Source of the DNA: Neisseriaceae bacterium PsAf
GTDB taxonomy: Bacteria > Pseudomonadota > Gammaproteobacteria > Burkholderiales > Neisseriaceae
NCBI GenBank assembly: GCA_017114885.1
Contig: WNLJ01000015.1
Coordinates: forward strand, 62,001-126,000
Length of the DNA stretch: 64,000 nucleotides
Reading direction: 5' to 3'
Within the stretch, counting starts at the first letter, position 1; each line of letters opens with the position of its first letter. A program made the position numbers and the translations under genes. Shown here one piece after another: positions 1 through 9,767 of the stretch. The notes beneath the pieces were generated by a model. The model ran no database searches and was not told where the DNA came from. It saw nothing but the letters and a program-made list of their open reading frames with translations.

Positions 1-2192
1 TCATATTCAAAGTTATCTAGTGGTCCACGAGTTTTTCCATCCCACAAACTACCTGCATCCGCAAACACACTCATACGGACCGCTTGTGAATCTTTCAAGC
101 CTGGCATTGGGAAGAATAATTCTGCCGTTGCAGTCACTAACCTTGTACCCCCAATATAATCCACATCGCCGTACCAGTTATTAATTTTAGGTCCTAAAGA
201 TGAAGCATCATAACCTCTCACAGAACCCATACCACCAGTATGGAAGTTATAGAAGAATGGCACATCATCACTATCGCCATATTCTTTAATGTAGCCAGCT
301 TGCCCTGTCAACATAAAGGTCAAATTTTCAGTTAGTGGGAAGAACCACCATTCTTGGTGTGTTAATTTATAAAACTCATGATCACTAGCGCTAGGAATAG
401 TTGCTTCTAGTTCACTTTCTAAGATATAACCACGCGTTGGCCATAAATAACTATCAATAGTTGACCTTCTCCAAGAGACAGAGACTGGGTAAATTGTACT
501 AGAATTACCGTGTTCAGCAACATAGTCCTTATAATAAATAGGACTTCTTTCATATAAGTCAATTCTCTTATGTTCAGCACCAATTCTGAAATTAATCTTA
601 TCGTAATCAGTTACCGGGAACACAAACTTAACACCACCTGCATAGGTTTTTGCCTTATAAGAACTGGTTTCAATATCATTTGGATCAAATTTAATAGCAG
701 AGAAGTCAAAGCCAGCACCCACACCGTGTTTGGTATAATATGGATTTAAATAATCCAACGTTAACGCTTTAGAAGTACCACCAGTAGATACATTCAAAGC
801 AATTTGTCTACCTGTTCCCCATAGGTTATCGTGAGTAAACTTACCACTTACCACAACCCCGTCATCTTGTACATAACCCACTGAAAAATCTAGTAAACCA
901 ACATTAGCTTCTTTAACATCTACTGCTAAATCTACTTCTTCCTCACTATCTTCCACAGGTACTTCTTCAACAGTCATGTCTTCAAAATAACCTAAATCAC
1001 CTATTCTTTCTTTAGAGCGTTTGATTTTTTGAGCATCATAAGAAGCACCTTCTTGTTGCCTCATTTCACGACGAATGACTTCATCTCTTGTTTTGGTATT
1101 ACCAGTTATATTAATTTGGCGGACATAAACTTTCTGATTAGCACTCACGGCAATATCAAAGCCTAAAGAGCCGTCAGAGTTTCGATTAGGCGTTACTTCT
1201 ACATCTGCTTTAGCATATCCTGATTTACCCAACTCCATTTTAATATCGTTGACCACACGATCTAACTGTGTTTGATTGAACCATTTAGAAGTATTGAACG
1301 CAAATCTCTTATTATGATTATTTGCAATCTCTTGCAAACGATCCAGAGGAACTTCTTTAGAATCTCCAGAGACATTAATCTCACCCCAAGTATAACGTAT
1401 TCCTTCATTTAAGACTACTTTCAAAGTCATATCTTGAGGCGAGTCAATATCAATCTCTGGCTCAAATTTTAAAATGGCAAAATCGTAAAACCCTTTATCC
1501 TTATAGTATTTTGTGAGGGCTTTTTGATCAACGTCACTCTTCACATAAGCATATATGTCATTTTTAGTGAAAAAAGACATAATATTATGTTTTCCCAGAC
1601 TCATGCGACGTTTTAAAGTCCCGTCTGAGAATGTATCGTTTCCTTCAAATTCCACTTTTCTAATTCTGGTTGTTACGCCTTCATCAATACTAATCGTCAA
1701 AGCAACACGATTTCTTTCTAACTCTGTTACTTCAGGAGTAACCACTGCGTTATTTTTACCTAAATTCAAATACTCTTGCTGTAAACCTTGGGTAACTGCT
1801 TTTACAACAGAAGGATCATACACTTTGGCTTCTGCCACTCCTAACCGTTTTAAATTATCCTTAATCAATTGATTAGATATTGCCTTACCTCCAGTCACCA
1901 CCACTGAATCAACAATAGGACGTTCGATAACTGTTAATAAAACTTGGTTATTCTGTACCTCAACTTGCACATCTTCGAAATAACCAGTTGCATATAAATC
2001 TTTAATAATTTGCTCACCTTTAGTAGAAGTAAACTGTCCTCCTACTTCTATTGGTAAGTAATCAAACACGGTATCTGGTTCAATTCTTTGTAACCCTTCA
2101 ACCCGAATATCTTTGATTACAAAATCTTTAGCCATTAAAGGTGCAGATAAAAACAAGCCTGCCAAACATGTTACTATTAATTTTTTATTCAT
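1..2192 (-). CDS. bamA: Outer membrane protein assembly factor BamA (3' end cut off by window edge)
   Basis: BamA is the central beta-barrel subunit of the BAM complex, which inserts outer-membrane proteins. The frame is open from an ATG at 2192 to base 1, about 730 residues, against roughly 790 in the family, so only the last barrel strands are missing. A signal peptide of about 21 residues ends in APLMA. POTRA-type repeats follow; the start of the mature protein (IKDIRVEGLQRI) is typical. The barrel begins near residue 430. The conserved VRGY motif (in GSVRGYDASSLG, near residue 658) is present and is the strongest single identifier. The start lies 6 bases after the rseP stop, so the two genes are translationally close and probably share a transcript. 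The likely ribosome site (TTAGGA, TTTGGA) lies inside the end of rseP. The order rseP-bamA is conserved in proteobacteria. Confidence 0.97.
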   Translation of the reverse strand, partial: MNKKLIVTCLAGLFLSAPLMAKDFVIKDIRVEGLQRIEPDTVFDYLPIEVGGQFTSTKGEQIIKDLYATGYFEDVQVEVQNNQVLLTVIERPIVDSVVVTGGKAISNQLIKDNLKRLGVAEAKVYDPSVVKAVTQGLQQEYLNLGKNNAVVTPEVTELERNRVALTISIDEGVTTRIRKVEFEGNDTFSDGTLKRRMSLGKHNIMSFFTKNDIYAYVKSDVDQKALTKYYKDKGFYDFAILKFEPEIDIDSPQDMTLKVVLNEGIRYTWGEINVSGDSKEVPLDRLQEIANNHNKRFAFNTSKWFNQTQLDRVVNDIKMELGKSGYAKADVEVTPNRNSDGSLGFDIAVSANQKVYVRQINITGNTKTRDEVIRREMRQQEGASYDAQKIKRSKERIGDLGYFEDMTVEEVPVEDSEEEVDLAVDVKEANVGLLDFSVGYVQDDGVVVSGKFTHDNLWGTGRQIALNVSTGGTSKALTLDYLNPYYTKHGVGAGFDFSAIKFDPNDIETSSYKAKTYAGGVKFVFPVTDYDKINFRIGAEHKRIDLYERSPIYYKDYVAEHGNSSTIYPVSVSWRRSTIDSYLWPTRGYILESELEATIPSASDHEFYKLTHQEWWFFPLTENLTFMLTGQAGYIKEYGDSDDVPFFYNFHTGGMGSVRGYDASSLGPKINNWYGDVDYIGGTRLVTATAELFFPMPGLKDSQAVRMSVFADAGSLWDGKTRGPLDNFEY

Positions 2193-2198
2193 TTTAAA

Positions 2199-3548
2199 TT
2201 ATCCAAAAATCCTAACGAAATCATTTGAAAAAGCAATAAACATTAGTAATATAACAAACAAAAATCCAAAACGCATTCCAAACTCTTGCACTGCTTCACT
2301 TATAGGTTTACCCCTTATCCATTCAATAAACGAAAATAAAATGCCACCTCCATCCAACATAGGAATGGGTAACAGGTTTAAAATCCCAATACTTATACTA
2401 ATAAGTGCCAAAAACATCAAATAAGGCATCAAGCCCATCGCTGCTGTTTCACTTGCATAACTGGCCGTAGTGATTGGACCGTTGATATTCATTAAAGAAC
2501 TCTTACCAACCACTATCCTCCCTAAAAAGACCAAAATCTGTTTAGAAATATATCCAGTTTTGTCAATCGCCATTTTAACAGACTCCGACAAATTAGGATA
2601 ATAAATGTCTCTATTTTTTTTGGCAAGTGTTTCATCAATTTTATTTTGCACCCCAATCTTCCCTACTGGCTTGGAATCCTTTGATTCTAATACCGCGTCG
2701 GGAATTACAACGGTTTTAAATTTTTTTTCACCTCTTTGATATAAAACTTCAATTTTTTCTCCAGGATGAGCTCTAAGAATATTAGAAAACTCAGCATAAC
2801 TACCTATTTTTTGCCCATTTAACTCTAAAATAATATCATTAGCTTGCAACCCTGCTTGACTAGCAGGACTATCTGGTAGTACTTTTTCAAGTTGATTGGT
2901 AATTTTATAAGGAGAAAAACCAAATTCATTTTTACCTAAAAGAATATTCCTAATCTCATCTGGATAATTTTTCGTGTTTACTTCTCTTATTTGCTCTTGA
3001 CCTAAAGTGTCTATTACCTCATATTGAATTAAACCATTCTCTAAATTTTCCATTGTGACCATGGATACTTCTGCAAAATCTTTCACAGGTTGCTGATTTA
3101 TTTTGACAACATAGTCTCCTTCTTGAAAGCCTGCTTTTTCAGCTAAAGAGTCTGTTGCTATCATGTTAACCTCAGGCTTTACAGTAGTGACACCTTGATG
3201 ATAAAAAACCAAACTAAACAATAACGCCCCTAAAACAAGATTGATAAAAGGCCCTGCGAAGTAAACCAACAATTTTTTCCAAGGAGCTTGTAAATCAAAT
3301 GCATACTGTTTTTCTTCTTCTTTAACTTCTCCTGCACGTGTATCTAACATCCGTACATAGCCACCTAAAGGAATCAGACTCAAGCACCATTCCATGTTAT
3401 TCCAAGTTTTACTGTACAAAACTTTCCCAAAACCTATGGAAAATTTTTCAATTTTCACACCAAAAAACTTCGCCACAGCGTAGTGACCAAGCTCATGCAC
3501 GGCAACAATAATGGTAATGGCTATTAAAAAGTAAAATAACTGGCTCAA
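2199..3548 (-). CDS. rseP: Site-2 zinc metalloprotease RseP
   Basis: This inner-membrane intramembrane protease cleaves anti-sigma factors and remnant signal peptides. It has 449 residues, the usual size. The zinc motif HELGH is at residues 18-22 in the first membrane helix. The second metal-ligand motif, PMLDGGG, lies near residue 395 in the C-terminal membrane part. Two PDZ-like regions lie between them; the second is recognisable from LPDSPASQAGLQANDIILELNG. The gene sits between dxr (14-base gap) and bamA (6-base gap) in the conserved envelope operon. Its substrate here is unknown; no anti-sigma factor gene is in the window. Confidence 0.96.
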   Translation of the reverse strand: MSQLFYFLIAITIIVAVHELGHYAVAKFFGVKIEKFSIGFGKVLYSKTWNNMEWCLSLIPLGGYVRMLDTRAGEVKEEEKQYAFDLQAPWKKLLVYFAGPFINLVLGALLFSLVFYHQGVTTVKPEVNMIATDSLAEKAGFQEGDYVVKINQQPVKDFAEVSMVTMENLENGLIQYEVIDTLGQEQIREVNTKNYPDEIRNILLGKNEFGFSPYKITNQLEKVLPDSPASQAGLQANDIILELNGQKIGSYAEFSNILRAHPGEKIEVLYQRGEKKFKTVVIPDAVLESKDSKPVGKIGVQNKIDETLAKKNRDIYYPNLSESVKMAIDKTGYISKQILVFLGRIVVGKSSLMNINGPITTASYASETAAMGLMPYLMFLALISISIGILNLLPIPMLDGGGILFSFIEWIRGKPISEAVQEFGMRFGFLFVILLMFIAFSNDFVRIFG

Positions 3549-3562
3549 GTAAAAGTCCTTAT

Positions 3563-4729
3563 TTAATTAAAATTCTTAGTCGCTAGTTCTAGTGTTTTTT
3601 GTCTCACTACATTATCTTTATACAATAATGTTTCTAAGTCATTATATTGTTCCAATTCAAAATAATTGAGTGCATCAACAACTAACGCATAAATATCAGT
3701 GAATTTTATTTTGTTTTTTAAAAATAAATCCACTGCCACTTCATTCGCTGCATTTAAAATACAGCCTGAATCTAGCCCTTTTTCTAGGACTTGATAAGCT
3801 AAATTTAGTGTGGGAAATCTTTTCTTATCTACTTTCATAAAATGTAATTCTGACATACATTCAAAATCCAATTCCTTAGCCCCTGACTTAATTCTGTTAG
3901 GATAAGCCAAACAATATTCTATCGGAATTTTCATATCAGCCACACCAAGCTGAGCCAATACCGATTCATCAATTAATCGAACCATACTGTGCACAATACT
4001 TTCAGGATGAATAACCACATCAATCTTATTGGCTGGTAGGTTAAATAACCATGAAGCCTCAATAACTTCTAGTGCCTTATTCATCATCGTAGCAGAATCA
4101 ATGGAAATTTTAGCTCCCATTTCCCAATTTGGATGGTTTAAAGCCTCTTTGACTGTTACTTCTTCTAATTGTTCAATTGGTTTTTGCAAAAAAGGCCCCC
4201 CCGATGCTGTCAAAATAATATTTTTAATATGCTCTGCCTGAGAGGGTAGTACTTGAAAAATAGCGTTATGTTCGCTATCCACAGGCAATACCAAAGAACC
4301 GGATTCTTTGACTATTTGATAAAATAATTTTCCCGCTAAAACCAAGGTTTCTTTATTGGCCAATAATATTTTTTTTCCAGTCTTAGCTGCTGCAAAAGTA
4401 GGTATTGCTCCTGCTGCACCCACTATTGCTGAAATAACAATATCAACTTCACTATCGCTCGCTACCTCACTAAGTGCCAAAGGACCTGTCAATACTTCAG
4501 TTTTAGAATTCATATCTAATTGATTTTTTAACCAATCCGCAGATAGTTCATCGCTTATCACTACAAATTTAGGTTGGTATTTCAAACACAATGTAAGTAA
4601 TTTTTCTTTTTGCGTATGTACTGTTAAAGCAAAAATTTCAAATAAATCTGAATGCTGTTCGATGACTTGCAAAGCACTGACACCGATACTGCCCGTTGCA
4701 CCTAAAATAGTTATTTTTTGTTTTCTCAT
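3563..4729 (-). CDS. dxr: 1-deoxy-D-xylulose 5-phosphate reductoisomerase
   Basis: Dxr converts 1-deoxy-D-xylulose 5-phosphate to 2-C-methyl-D-erythritol 4-phosphate with NADPH, the committed step of the MEP isoprenoid pathway. It has 388 residues, a normal length. The N-terminal NADPH-binding signature is GATGSIG. The catalytic domain carries LANKETLV, PVDSEHNAIFQ (metal-binding DSEH), TASGGPF and the flexible-loop region HPNWEMGAKISIDSATMMNK. It lies 10 bases from cdsA and upstream of rseP. Placement between cdsA and rseP is the betaproteobacterial order, unlike E. coli where dxr precedes uppS. Its product pathway supplies the isoprenoid units used by the neighbouring uppS. Confidence 0.97.
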   Translation of the reverse strand: MRKQKITILGATGSIGVSALQVIEQHSDLFEIFALTVHTQKEKLLTLCLKYQPKFVVISDELSADWLKNQLDMNSKTEVLTGPLALSEVASDSEVDIVISAIVGAAGAIPTFAAAKTGKKILLANKETLVLAGKLFYQIVKESGSLVLPVDSEHNAIFQVLPSQAEHIKNIILTASGGPFLQKPIEQLEEVTVKEALNHPNWEMGAKISIDSATMMNKALEVIEASWLFNLPANKIDVVIHPESIVHSMVRLIDESVLAQLGVADMKIPIEYCLAYPNRIKSGAKELDFECMSELHFMKVDKKRFPTLNLAYQVLEKGLDSGCILNAANEVAVDLFLKNKIKFTDIYALVVDALNYFELEQYNDLETLLYKDNVVRQKTLELATKNFN

Positions 4730-4739
4730 AAATGATTGT

Positions 4740-5609
4740 CTAAAAACTTGTCAGGATAAGATGAAAAATAGGATACATTCCCAAAACCGCTACTAATGAA
4801 TCAACCCTATCATAAACACCTCCATGTCCTGGTAATAATTTACCACTATCCTTCACTCCTGCACATCTTTTTAACCAACTTTCAAATAAATCACCAATCA
4901 CACTCACGCATGTCAAAGGAATGGAACAGAGCACCCAAACTAAAAATAAAGGCCAAGAGAAATAACCAACAAGTTGCACATGGAATAAACTAAAATATAA
5001 CGCGCTGTAAATCATGACAATAATAATAGCACCTAATACGCCTTCAATACTTTTCCCAGGACTAATTTGTGGTGCTAATTTATTTTTTCCAAATTGTTTT
5101 CCTACAAAATAAGCAGAAATATCAGCTACCCACACCAACAAAATTAAATATAAAATAGCAAAATTCACTTCGGTTAAACTCATAATACCGGCATCTGTTT
5201 TGTCGATGAACAACTCTGCAATATAACTTCCAAAAGGAATAAACATGATCCAACCCAAAACAGAATTTAGAGCGACATTTTCTAATTTAATTTTATTTTT
5301 TAAAATTAAAGGTACGACTATTAACCAATAACATAATAACAACAGCCCTAAAATTAGAGATAAATAAGGGATTTCTCGAATTAAGGTTGTTACATCATAA
5401 TAAAAAACAGAGATCAAAATTCCTAACGATAACAACAAATAAACAATAGACCAATTTTTAGGCATTTTCACAATACGGGTATATTCCCACATTGCCAATA
5501 AGGTTAAAATACTACTAAATACTAACCAACCATTTTTATCGCTCAAAATCAAAACTGCTAATATCAATAAAACCAAACAAACCGCTGTTACAACCCGTTG
5601 AAATAACAT
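4740..5609 (-). CDS. cdsA: Phosphatidate cytidylyltransferase
   Basis: CdsA makes CDP-diacylglycerol from phosphatidate and CTP, the precursor of all membrane phospholipids. It is an integral inner-membrane enzyme. The 289-residue product has many hydrophobic helices, and its C-terminal part contains the family signature: SWLKRCAGVKDSG, then LLPGHGGVYDRVDS, with the K-D and H-G-G-x-x-D-R residues all present. The start codon is 2 bases after the uppS stop, which suggests coupled translation. Length and position in the operon are normal. Confidence 0.96.
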   Translation of the reverse strand: MLFQRVVTAVCLVLLILAVLILSDKNGWLVFSSILTLLAMWEYTRIVKMPKNWSIVYLLLSLGILISVFYYDVTTLIREIPYLSLILGLLLLCYWLIVVPLILKNKIKLENVALNSVLGWIMFIPFGSYIAELFIDKTDAGIMSLTEVNFAILYLILLVWVADISAYFVGKQFGKNKLAPQISPGKSIEGVLGAIIIVMIYSALYFSLFHVQLVGYFSWPLFLVWVLCSIPLTCVSVIGDLFESWLKRCAGVKDSGKLLPGHGGVYDRVDSLVAVLGMYPIFHLILTSF

Positions 5610-5611
5610 AA

Positions 5612-6355
5612 CTACTCTCTTCTTTCATGTATTGGTAATTGCTCTGAAGTTCGACCAAACCTTCTCTCTCTATTTTGAAATGACTCAAGTGCAAGAATAA
5701 GTTGCTCTTTATTAAAGTCTGGCCATAAAGTATCAGTAAAGTAAAACTCTGTATAAGCCATTTGCCAAAGTAAGAAATTACTAATTCTAATTTCACCCCC
5801 TGTACGAATATATAATTCAGGTTCTGGTAAATCATGTAAAGCGAGATGTGATTGAATATCGTTTTCTGTAATTTCTTGGTAACCATTTTGAATCAGGTGA
5901 TTCACCGCATTTACAATATCCCAACGTCCACCATAATCAGCTGCTACTGTAATTGTAAAAAGAGTATTATTTTTAGTTAAGTCCTCACCTTTTCTAATTT
6001 TAGCAACGATTTCATCGCTAAATCGATCTGTCTTACCAATAAACCTAAATCTAATATTATTTTTATGTAATTGTTGAATTTTATACTCAAGAGATCTTAA
6101 AAAAAGATTCATTAAAAAATCGACTTCGATTTTAGGTCTTTTCCAATTCTCAGTAGAAAAAGCAAATACTGTTAAATTTTTCACTCCTAAATCAATACAA
6201 TCTTTAACAGTATTTTCCAGTACTTCTAAGCCTTTTTTATGCCCCATCACTCTAGGCATTATTTTTCTTTTAGCCCATCGACCATTGCCATCCATTATAA
6301 TAGCAATGTGCGAGGGAACAGCTATCGTTTCATCCATAGAGGAAGCTTTTTTCAT
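5612..6355 (-). CDS. uppS: Isoprenyl transferase (undecaprenyl diphosphate synthase)
   Basis: UppS condenses isopentenyl diphosphate units onto farnesyl diphosphate to make the C55 carrier lipid for peptidoglycan and surface polysaccharide. It has 247 residues. Visible motifs are IMDGNGRWAKRK (the catalytic Asp and the substrate-binding GNGRWA), FAFSTENWKRP, and RTGGEIRISNFLLWQMAY, which holds the conserved diphosphate-binding arginines. The ATG at 6355 is kept as the start, with a weak TTAGGC upstream; an internal ATG six codons later has no better ribosome site. It lies between frr and cdsA. Confidence 0.96.
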   Translation of the reverse strand: MKKASSMDETIAVPSHIAIIMDGNGRWAKRKIMPRVMGHKKGLEVLENTVKDCIDLGVKNLTVFAFSTENWKRPKIEVDFLMNLFLRSLEYKIQQLHKNNIRFRFIGKTDRFSDEIVAKIRKGEDLTKNNTLFTITVAADYGGRWDIVNAVNHLIQNGYQEITENDIQSHLALHDLPEPELYIRTGGEIRISNFLLWQMAYTEFYFTDTLWPDFNKEQLILALESFQNRERRFGRTSEQLPIHERRE

Positions 6356-6381
6356 ATGTATAAAGCCTAAAAATTAATAAA

Positions 6382-6939
6382 TTATAATTCTAATAAATCT
6401 TTCTCTTTTTCTTCAACTATTAAATCTACTTCATCGATATATTTATCAGTGATTTTTTGAATTGATTCTTCAGAACGACGAGCCTCATCTTCTGATATTT
6501 CTTTATCTTTTAAGAGATTTTTAATATCATTATTAGCTTCTCGTCGAATATTTCTAATCGCTATTTTAGCATCTTCACCTTCGGATTTAACAATTTTAGT
6601 CATATCCTTACGTGTTTCTTCTGTCAACATAGGCATAGGAACACGAATCATATCACCAGAAGAAGCTGGATTAAGCCCTAAATTACCATCTCTAATTGCT
6701 TTTTCAATTCCAGACAACATATTTTTTTCATATGGCTTAACTCCTAAAGTTCTTGAATCCAATAGGGTTACATTGGCTACTTGAATCAGTGGTACCATGC
6801 TGCCATAATAATCTACCTCGACTTGATCTAAAAAACCCACATGAGCTCTACCTGTTCTCACTTTGGTTAAATTTTCCCTTAAAACCTCAATTGTTTTGGT
6901 CATTTTATCATCAACTGTTTTTTCAATTTCTCTTAACAT
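6382..6939 (-). CDS. frr: Ribosome recycling factor
   Basis: RRF splits post-termination ribosomes together with EF-G and IF3. The protein has 185 residues, the normal size. The N-terminal and C-terminal helices form the long three-helix bundle ([20 protein letters not shown]; then [19 protein letters not shown] with [18 protein letters not shown]). The conserved RTGRA motif is present. It is followed by uppS after 26 bases. The 85 bases upstream, to the pyrH stop, contain a TATAAT-like hexamer near 6980, so frr could have its own weak promoter in addition to read-through from pyrH. Confidence 0.97.
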   Translation of the reverse strand: MLREIEKTVDDKMTKTIEVLRENLTKVRTGRAHVGFLDQVEVDYYGSMVPLIQVANVTLLDSRTLGVKPYEKNMLSGIEKAIRDGNLGLNPASSGDMIRVPMPMLTEETRKDMTKIVKSEGEDAKIAIRNIRREANNDIKNLLKDKEISEDEARRSEESIQKITDKYIDEVDLIVEEKEKDLLEL

Positions 6940-7024
6940 AACTCAACATCACTTTCTTTTACCCGTTATTTTAAAATTATACACTATAATGTCATTTGAT
7001 TATGATAGATCCTCAAAATAGCAT

Positions 7025-7741
7025 CTAAGAATGCACTAAAGTGCCCTCCTCTTTGCCTAAAACAATATTTTTTAAAGCTCCTTTTTTAGAAATACCAAAG
7101 ACAATAATATCCAATTTTTGTTCTCGACAAAGCGTAAAAGCCGTTGCATCCATCACTTTTAATTGCTTGTTAATGGCTTCATCGAAGGTAATATCATCAT
7201 ATTTAACTGCTTGGGAATTTTTTTTAGGATCTTCGTTATAAATACCATCCACATTAGTGGCTTTTAATAAAATATCACAACTCATTTCAGCAGCACGCAG
7301 TGCTGCTGCTGTATCGGTCGTAAAAAATGGGTTTCCCGTGCCCCCTGCAAATATTAAAAGCTTCCCTTCCTCTAAATATTGCATTGCTTTAGGTCTGGCA
7401 TAAGTTTCTACCACTTGCTGGATATTTAATGCTGATTGAATTCTAGAAGAGATGCCAATAGAGTTAAAAGCCTCATTTAAAGCCAGAGCATTCATCATCG
7501 TTGCCAACATACCCATATAATCAGCTGTAGAACGTTCCATACCTTCAGAAGCACCAGAAATACCTCTAAATATATTGCCCCCTCCAATTACGATAGCGAC
7601 CTCAACTCCTAAATCAACAATTTCTTTGACTTCATTGATGATCGTCATAATGGTATCTCTATTAATACCAAAAGGGTCACTGCCCATTAACGATTCCCCT
7701 GATAGTTTTAATAAAACCCTCTTATATTTTAATTCAGACAT
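7025..7741 (-). CDS. pyrH: UMP kinase
   Basis: PyrH phosphorylates UMP to UDP with ATP in pyrimidine nucleotide synthesis. It is the hexameric bacterial type of the amino-acid-kinase fold. It has 238 residues. Motifs seen: KLSGESLMG (phosphate loop region), [24 protein letters not shown] and [13 protein letters not shown], all family hallmarks. The start ATG at 7741 is preceded by a good ribosome site (AAGGATAAGTA). It lies downstream of the tsf terminator, so it is probably expressed from a separate promoter or by partial read-through. Confidence 0.97.
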   Translation of the reverse strand: MSELKYKRVLLKLSGESLMGSDPFGINRDTIMTIINEVKEIVDLGVEVAIVIGGGNIFRGISGASEGMERSTADYMGMLATMMNALALNEAFNSIGISSRIQSALNIQQVVETYARPKAMQYLEEGKLLIFAGGTGNPFFTTDTAAALRAAEMSCDILLKATNVDGIYNEDPKKNSQAVKYDDITFDEAINKQLKVMDATAFTLCREQKLDIIVFGISKKGALKNIVLGKEEGTLVHS

Positions 7742-7785
7742 TACTTATCCTTAATGCTATTTAACTATCGAAGATTATAGCCTAA

Positions 7786-7820
7786 AAAAAACACTCTAAG
7801 AAAAATTTTAGAGTGTTTTT
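7786..7820 (-). terminator. Rho-independent terminator after rpsB-tsf
   Basis: On the minus strand a 13-bp stem (AAAAACACTCTAA with TTAGAGTGTTTTT) is followed by a T run. It sits 26 bases after the tsf stop and before pyrH. The stem is AT-rich, so termination may be partial, which would allow some read-through into pyrH-frr. Confidence 0.85.
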
Positions 7821-7845
7821 ATTGTTAGTTTATATCTATATTGAA

Positions 7846-8715
7846 TTAAACTTTAGCCGCAGCTGCTACTTCTGCTGCATAATCTGTCACTTTCTTTTCA
7901 AGACCTTCACCAACATGATAAACCGTAAAATCAATAACCTTTGAGTCATTTTCTTTTAATAATTGCTCAACAGTTTGATCAGGATTTTTGACAAATTGTT
8001 GTCCTAGTAAAGTTATCTCTGCTAAGAATTTCTTTAATCGACCATCTACCATTTTGGCAATAATTTCTGCTGGTTTTCCAGATTCTGCAGCTTGCTCGGT
8101 ATAAATATGACGTTCTTTTTCAATCAGCTCTTCATCCACTTGATCACTAGAAACACACTGTGGTCTTGATGCAGCAACGTGCATTGCTATATCTCTTGCT
8201 GTTGGTTCGTCTCCTTGAAATTCAACAATAACACCAATTCTATTACCATGCATGTAACTGGTTAATTGGTTTTCAGTTTCATAGTACTCAAAACGACGGA
8301 TAGTCATATTTTCACCCAGTTTAGCGATGATTTCTTTTCTTCTTTCTTCAACTGTTTGATCAACTGAAATCTGCGATTCACTTAATTGTTCTAAATTAGC
8401 TGGTCTATTAACCACTACTGCTTTTGCAACATCATTTGCGAATTCTTTAAAGCTTTCATCTTTAGCCACGAAATCTGTTTCGCAATTAACTTCAACCAAA
8501 GCACCGCGATTGCCTTCTATATAGCTTGCAATAATTCCTTCAGCTGCAGTTCTTCCTGCTAATTTACCAGCTTTAGCACCAGATTTAATACGTAGTATTT
8601 CCTCTGCTTTCGCAAAATCACCCTCTGCTTCGACTAAAGCTTTTTTACATTCCATCATTCCTAAACCAGTTGTTGCTCTTAATTCAGCAACCATTTTTGC
8701 TGTCACTTCAGACAT
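7846..8715 (-). CDS. tsf: Elongation factor Ts
   Basis: EF-Ts is the nucleotide exchange factor for EF-Tu. The protein has 289 residues, normal for proteobacteria. The N-terminal UBA-like domain contains [15 protein letters not shown], and the core begins with [17 protein letters not shown], the region that contacts EF-Tu. The C-terminal coiled-coil and dimerisation parts follow. A strong ribosome site (AGGAGGTACT) precedes the ATG, 21 bases after the rpsB stop. rpsB and tsf form a two-gene unit ended by the terminator near 7800. Confidence 0.97.
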   Translation of the reverse strand: MSEVTAKMVAELRATTGLGMMECKKALVEAEGDFAKAEEILRIKSGAKAGKLAGRTAAEGIIASYIEGNRGALVEVNCETDFVAKDESFKEFANDVAKAVVVNRPANLEQLSESQISVDQTVEERRKEIIAKLGENMTIRRFEYYETENQLTSYMHGNRIGVIVEFQGDEPTARDIAMHVAASRPQCVSSDQVDEELIEKERHIYTEQAAESGKPAEIIAKMVDGRLKKFLAEITLLGQQFVKNPDQTVEQLLKENDSKVIDFTVYHVGEGLEKKVTDYAAEVAAAAKV

Positions 8716-8736
8716 AGTACCTCCTAAAATTTAATT

Positions 8737-9528
8737 TTAATTTTCAGATGCTTTTTCTTGTTCATTATCAGAAGGTTCTTGTTGTGCATCCTGTTCAGAA
8801 ACACTTTCTTCATTAGCTCTTACTGCATCCACTACTTCTTGAACTGATTGAGCTTTTCCTTCTAAAATTGCATCTGCGATCCCTCTAGCATAAAGGAGAA
8901 TCGCTTTAGTAGAATCGTCATTTCCTGGAATAACATAATCCACGCCATCTGGACTATTATTGGTATCAACAACCGCAATAATAGGAATCCCCAATTTATT
9001 AGCTTCTACAATCGTACCGTTTTGATAACCTGTATCAATAACGAAAATAGCATCAGGCAAGCCTTTCATCTCTTTAATACCACCTAAAGAGCGCTCTAAT
9101 TTATCCACCTCACGCTGTAATGTTAATAGTTCTTTCTTACTGTAGGTACCATCTACTGCGTTATCCAACAATTCTTGCTTTTCTTCCAAACGTTTGATTG
9201 ATTGTTTTACTGTTTTGTAGTTAGTGAGCATACCACCTAACCATCTATGATCAACATAAGGCGATCCTGCACGAGTTGCTTCCTCACGAATAATATCTCT
9301 AGCTTGTTTTTTAGTGCCTACAAACAAGATCGTTCCTTTGTTAGAAGCTAAGCGACGTACATAGTCTTGAGCTTCAATATACATTGGAAGTGTTTTTTCT
9401 AAATTAATAATATGAATTTTGTTTCTAGAACCGAAGATATATTCTTCCATTTTAGGGTTCCAAAAACGAGCTTGGTGACCAAAATGAACACCAGACTCCA
9501 ACATTTGACGCATTGTAACATTTAACAT
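8737..9528 (-). CDS. rpsB: 30S ribosomal protein S2
   Basis: S2 is a late-assembling protein of the small ribosomal subunit. The start is placed at the ATG at 9528, giving [19 protein letters not shown], the normal S2 beginning. The frame runs on upstream to 9570, but the ribosome site AAGGAA lies just before 9528 and the extra 14 codons do not resemble S2. Length is about 263 residues. Typical motifs are [25 protein letters not shown] and RWLGGMLTN. The acidic Gln/Glu-rich C-terminal tail is a common variable extension. The upstream leader can fold into a hairpin (see 9545-9596). Confidence 0.97.
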   Translation of the reverse strand: MLNVTMRQMLESGVHFGHQARFWNPKMEEYIFGSRNKIHIINLEKTLPMYIEAQDYVRRLASNKGTILFVGTKKQARDIIREEATRAGSPYVDHRWLGGMLTNYKTVKQSIKRLEEKQELLDNAVDGTYSKKELLTLQREVDKLERSLGGIKEMKGLPDAIFVIDTGYQNGTIVEANKLGIPIIAVVDTNNSPDGVDYVIPGNDDSTKAILLYARGIADAILEGKAQSVQEVVDAVRANEESVSEQDAQQEPSDNEQEKASEN

Positions 9529-9544
9529 ACATTTTTCCTTATTC

Positions 9545-9596
9545 AAAGGGTTATCACTAACACATCTCACACAGAACTTTTATTAAAGCACCCTTT
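9545..9596 (-). promoter_or_regulatory. Leader hairpin upstream of rpsB (possible S2 autoregulatory site)
   Basis: In the rpsB mRNA leader AAAGGGT (9590-9596 on the minus strand) can pair with ACCCTTT (9545-9551), closing a loop of about 38 bases directly upstream of the AAGGAA ribosome site. Leaders of rpsB operons in other proteobacteria bind S2 for feedback control. That role here is inferred from position only; I cannot match a specific family model. Confidence 0.4.
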
Positions 9597-9647
9597 AGTG
9601 AATGTGCGCTATTAAATTCCATTTCTAAATTAAAATGAAATCTGCTA

Positions 9648-9653
9648 ATTATA
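9648..9653 (-). promoter_or_regulatory. Candidate -10 element for rpsB-tsf
   Basis: The minus strand reads TATAAT here, about 120 bases before the rpsB start, in the divergent region shared with panC. No convincing -35 hexamer is seen at the standard distance, so this is a candidate only. Confidence 0.35.
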
Positions 9654-9767
9654 ACTTATTTTATAGAGACTTAAAAGATAATCTTCTATAAATATATTTT
9701 ATATTAAATTTTATTGATTAGCGTTATGATAGGGCTTATTTTTTACTCTAAAAGGATATCATTTCTA

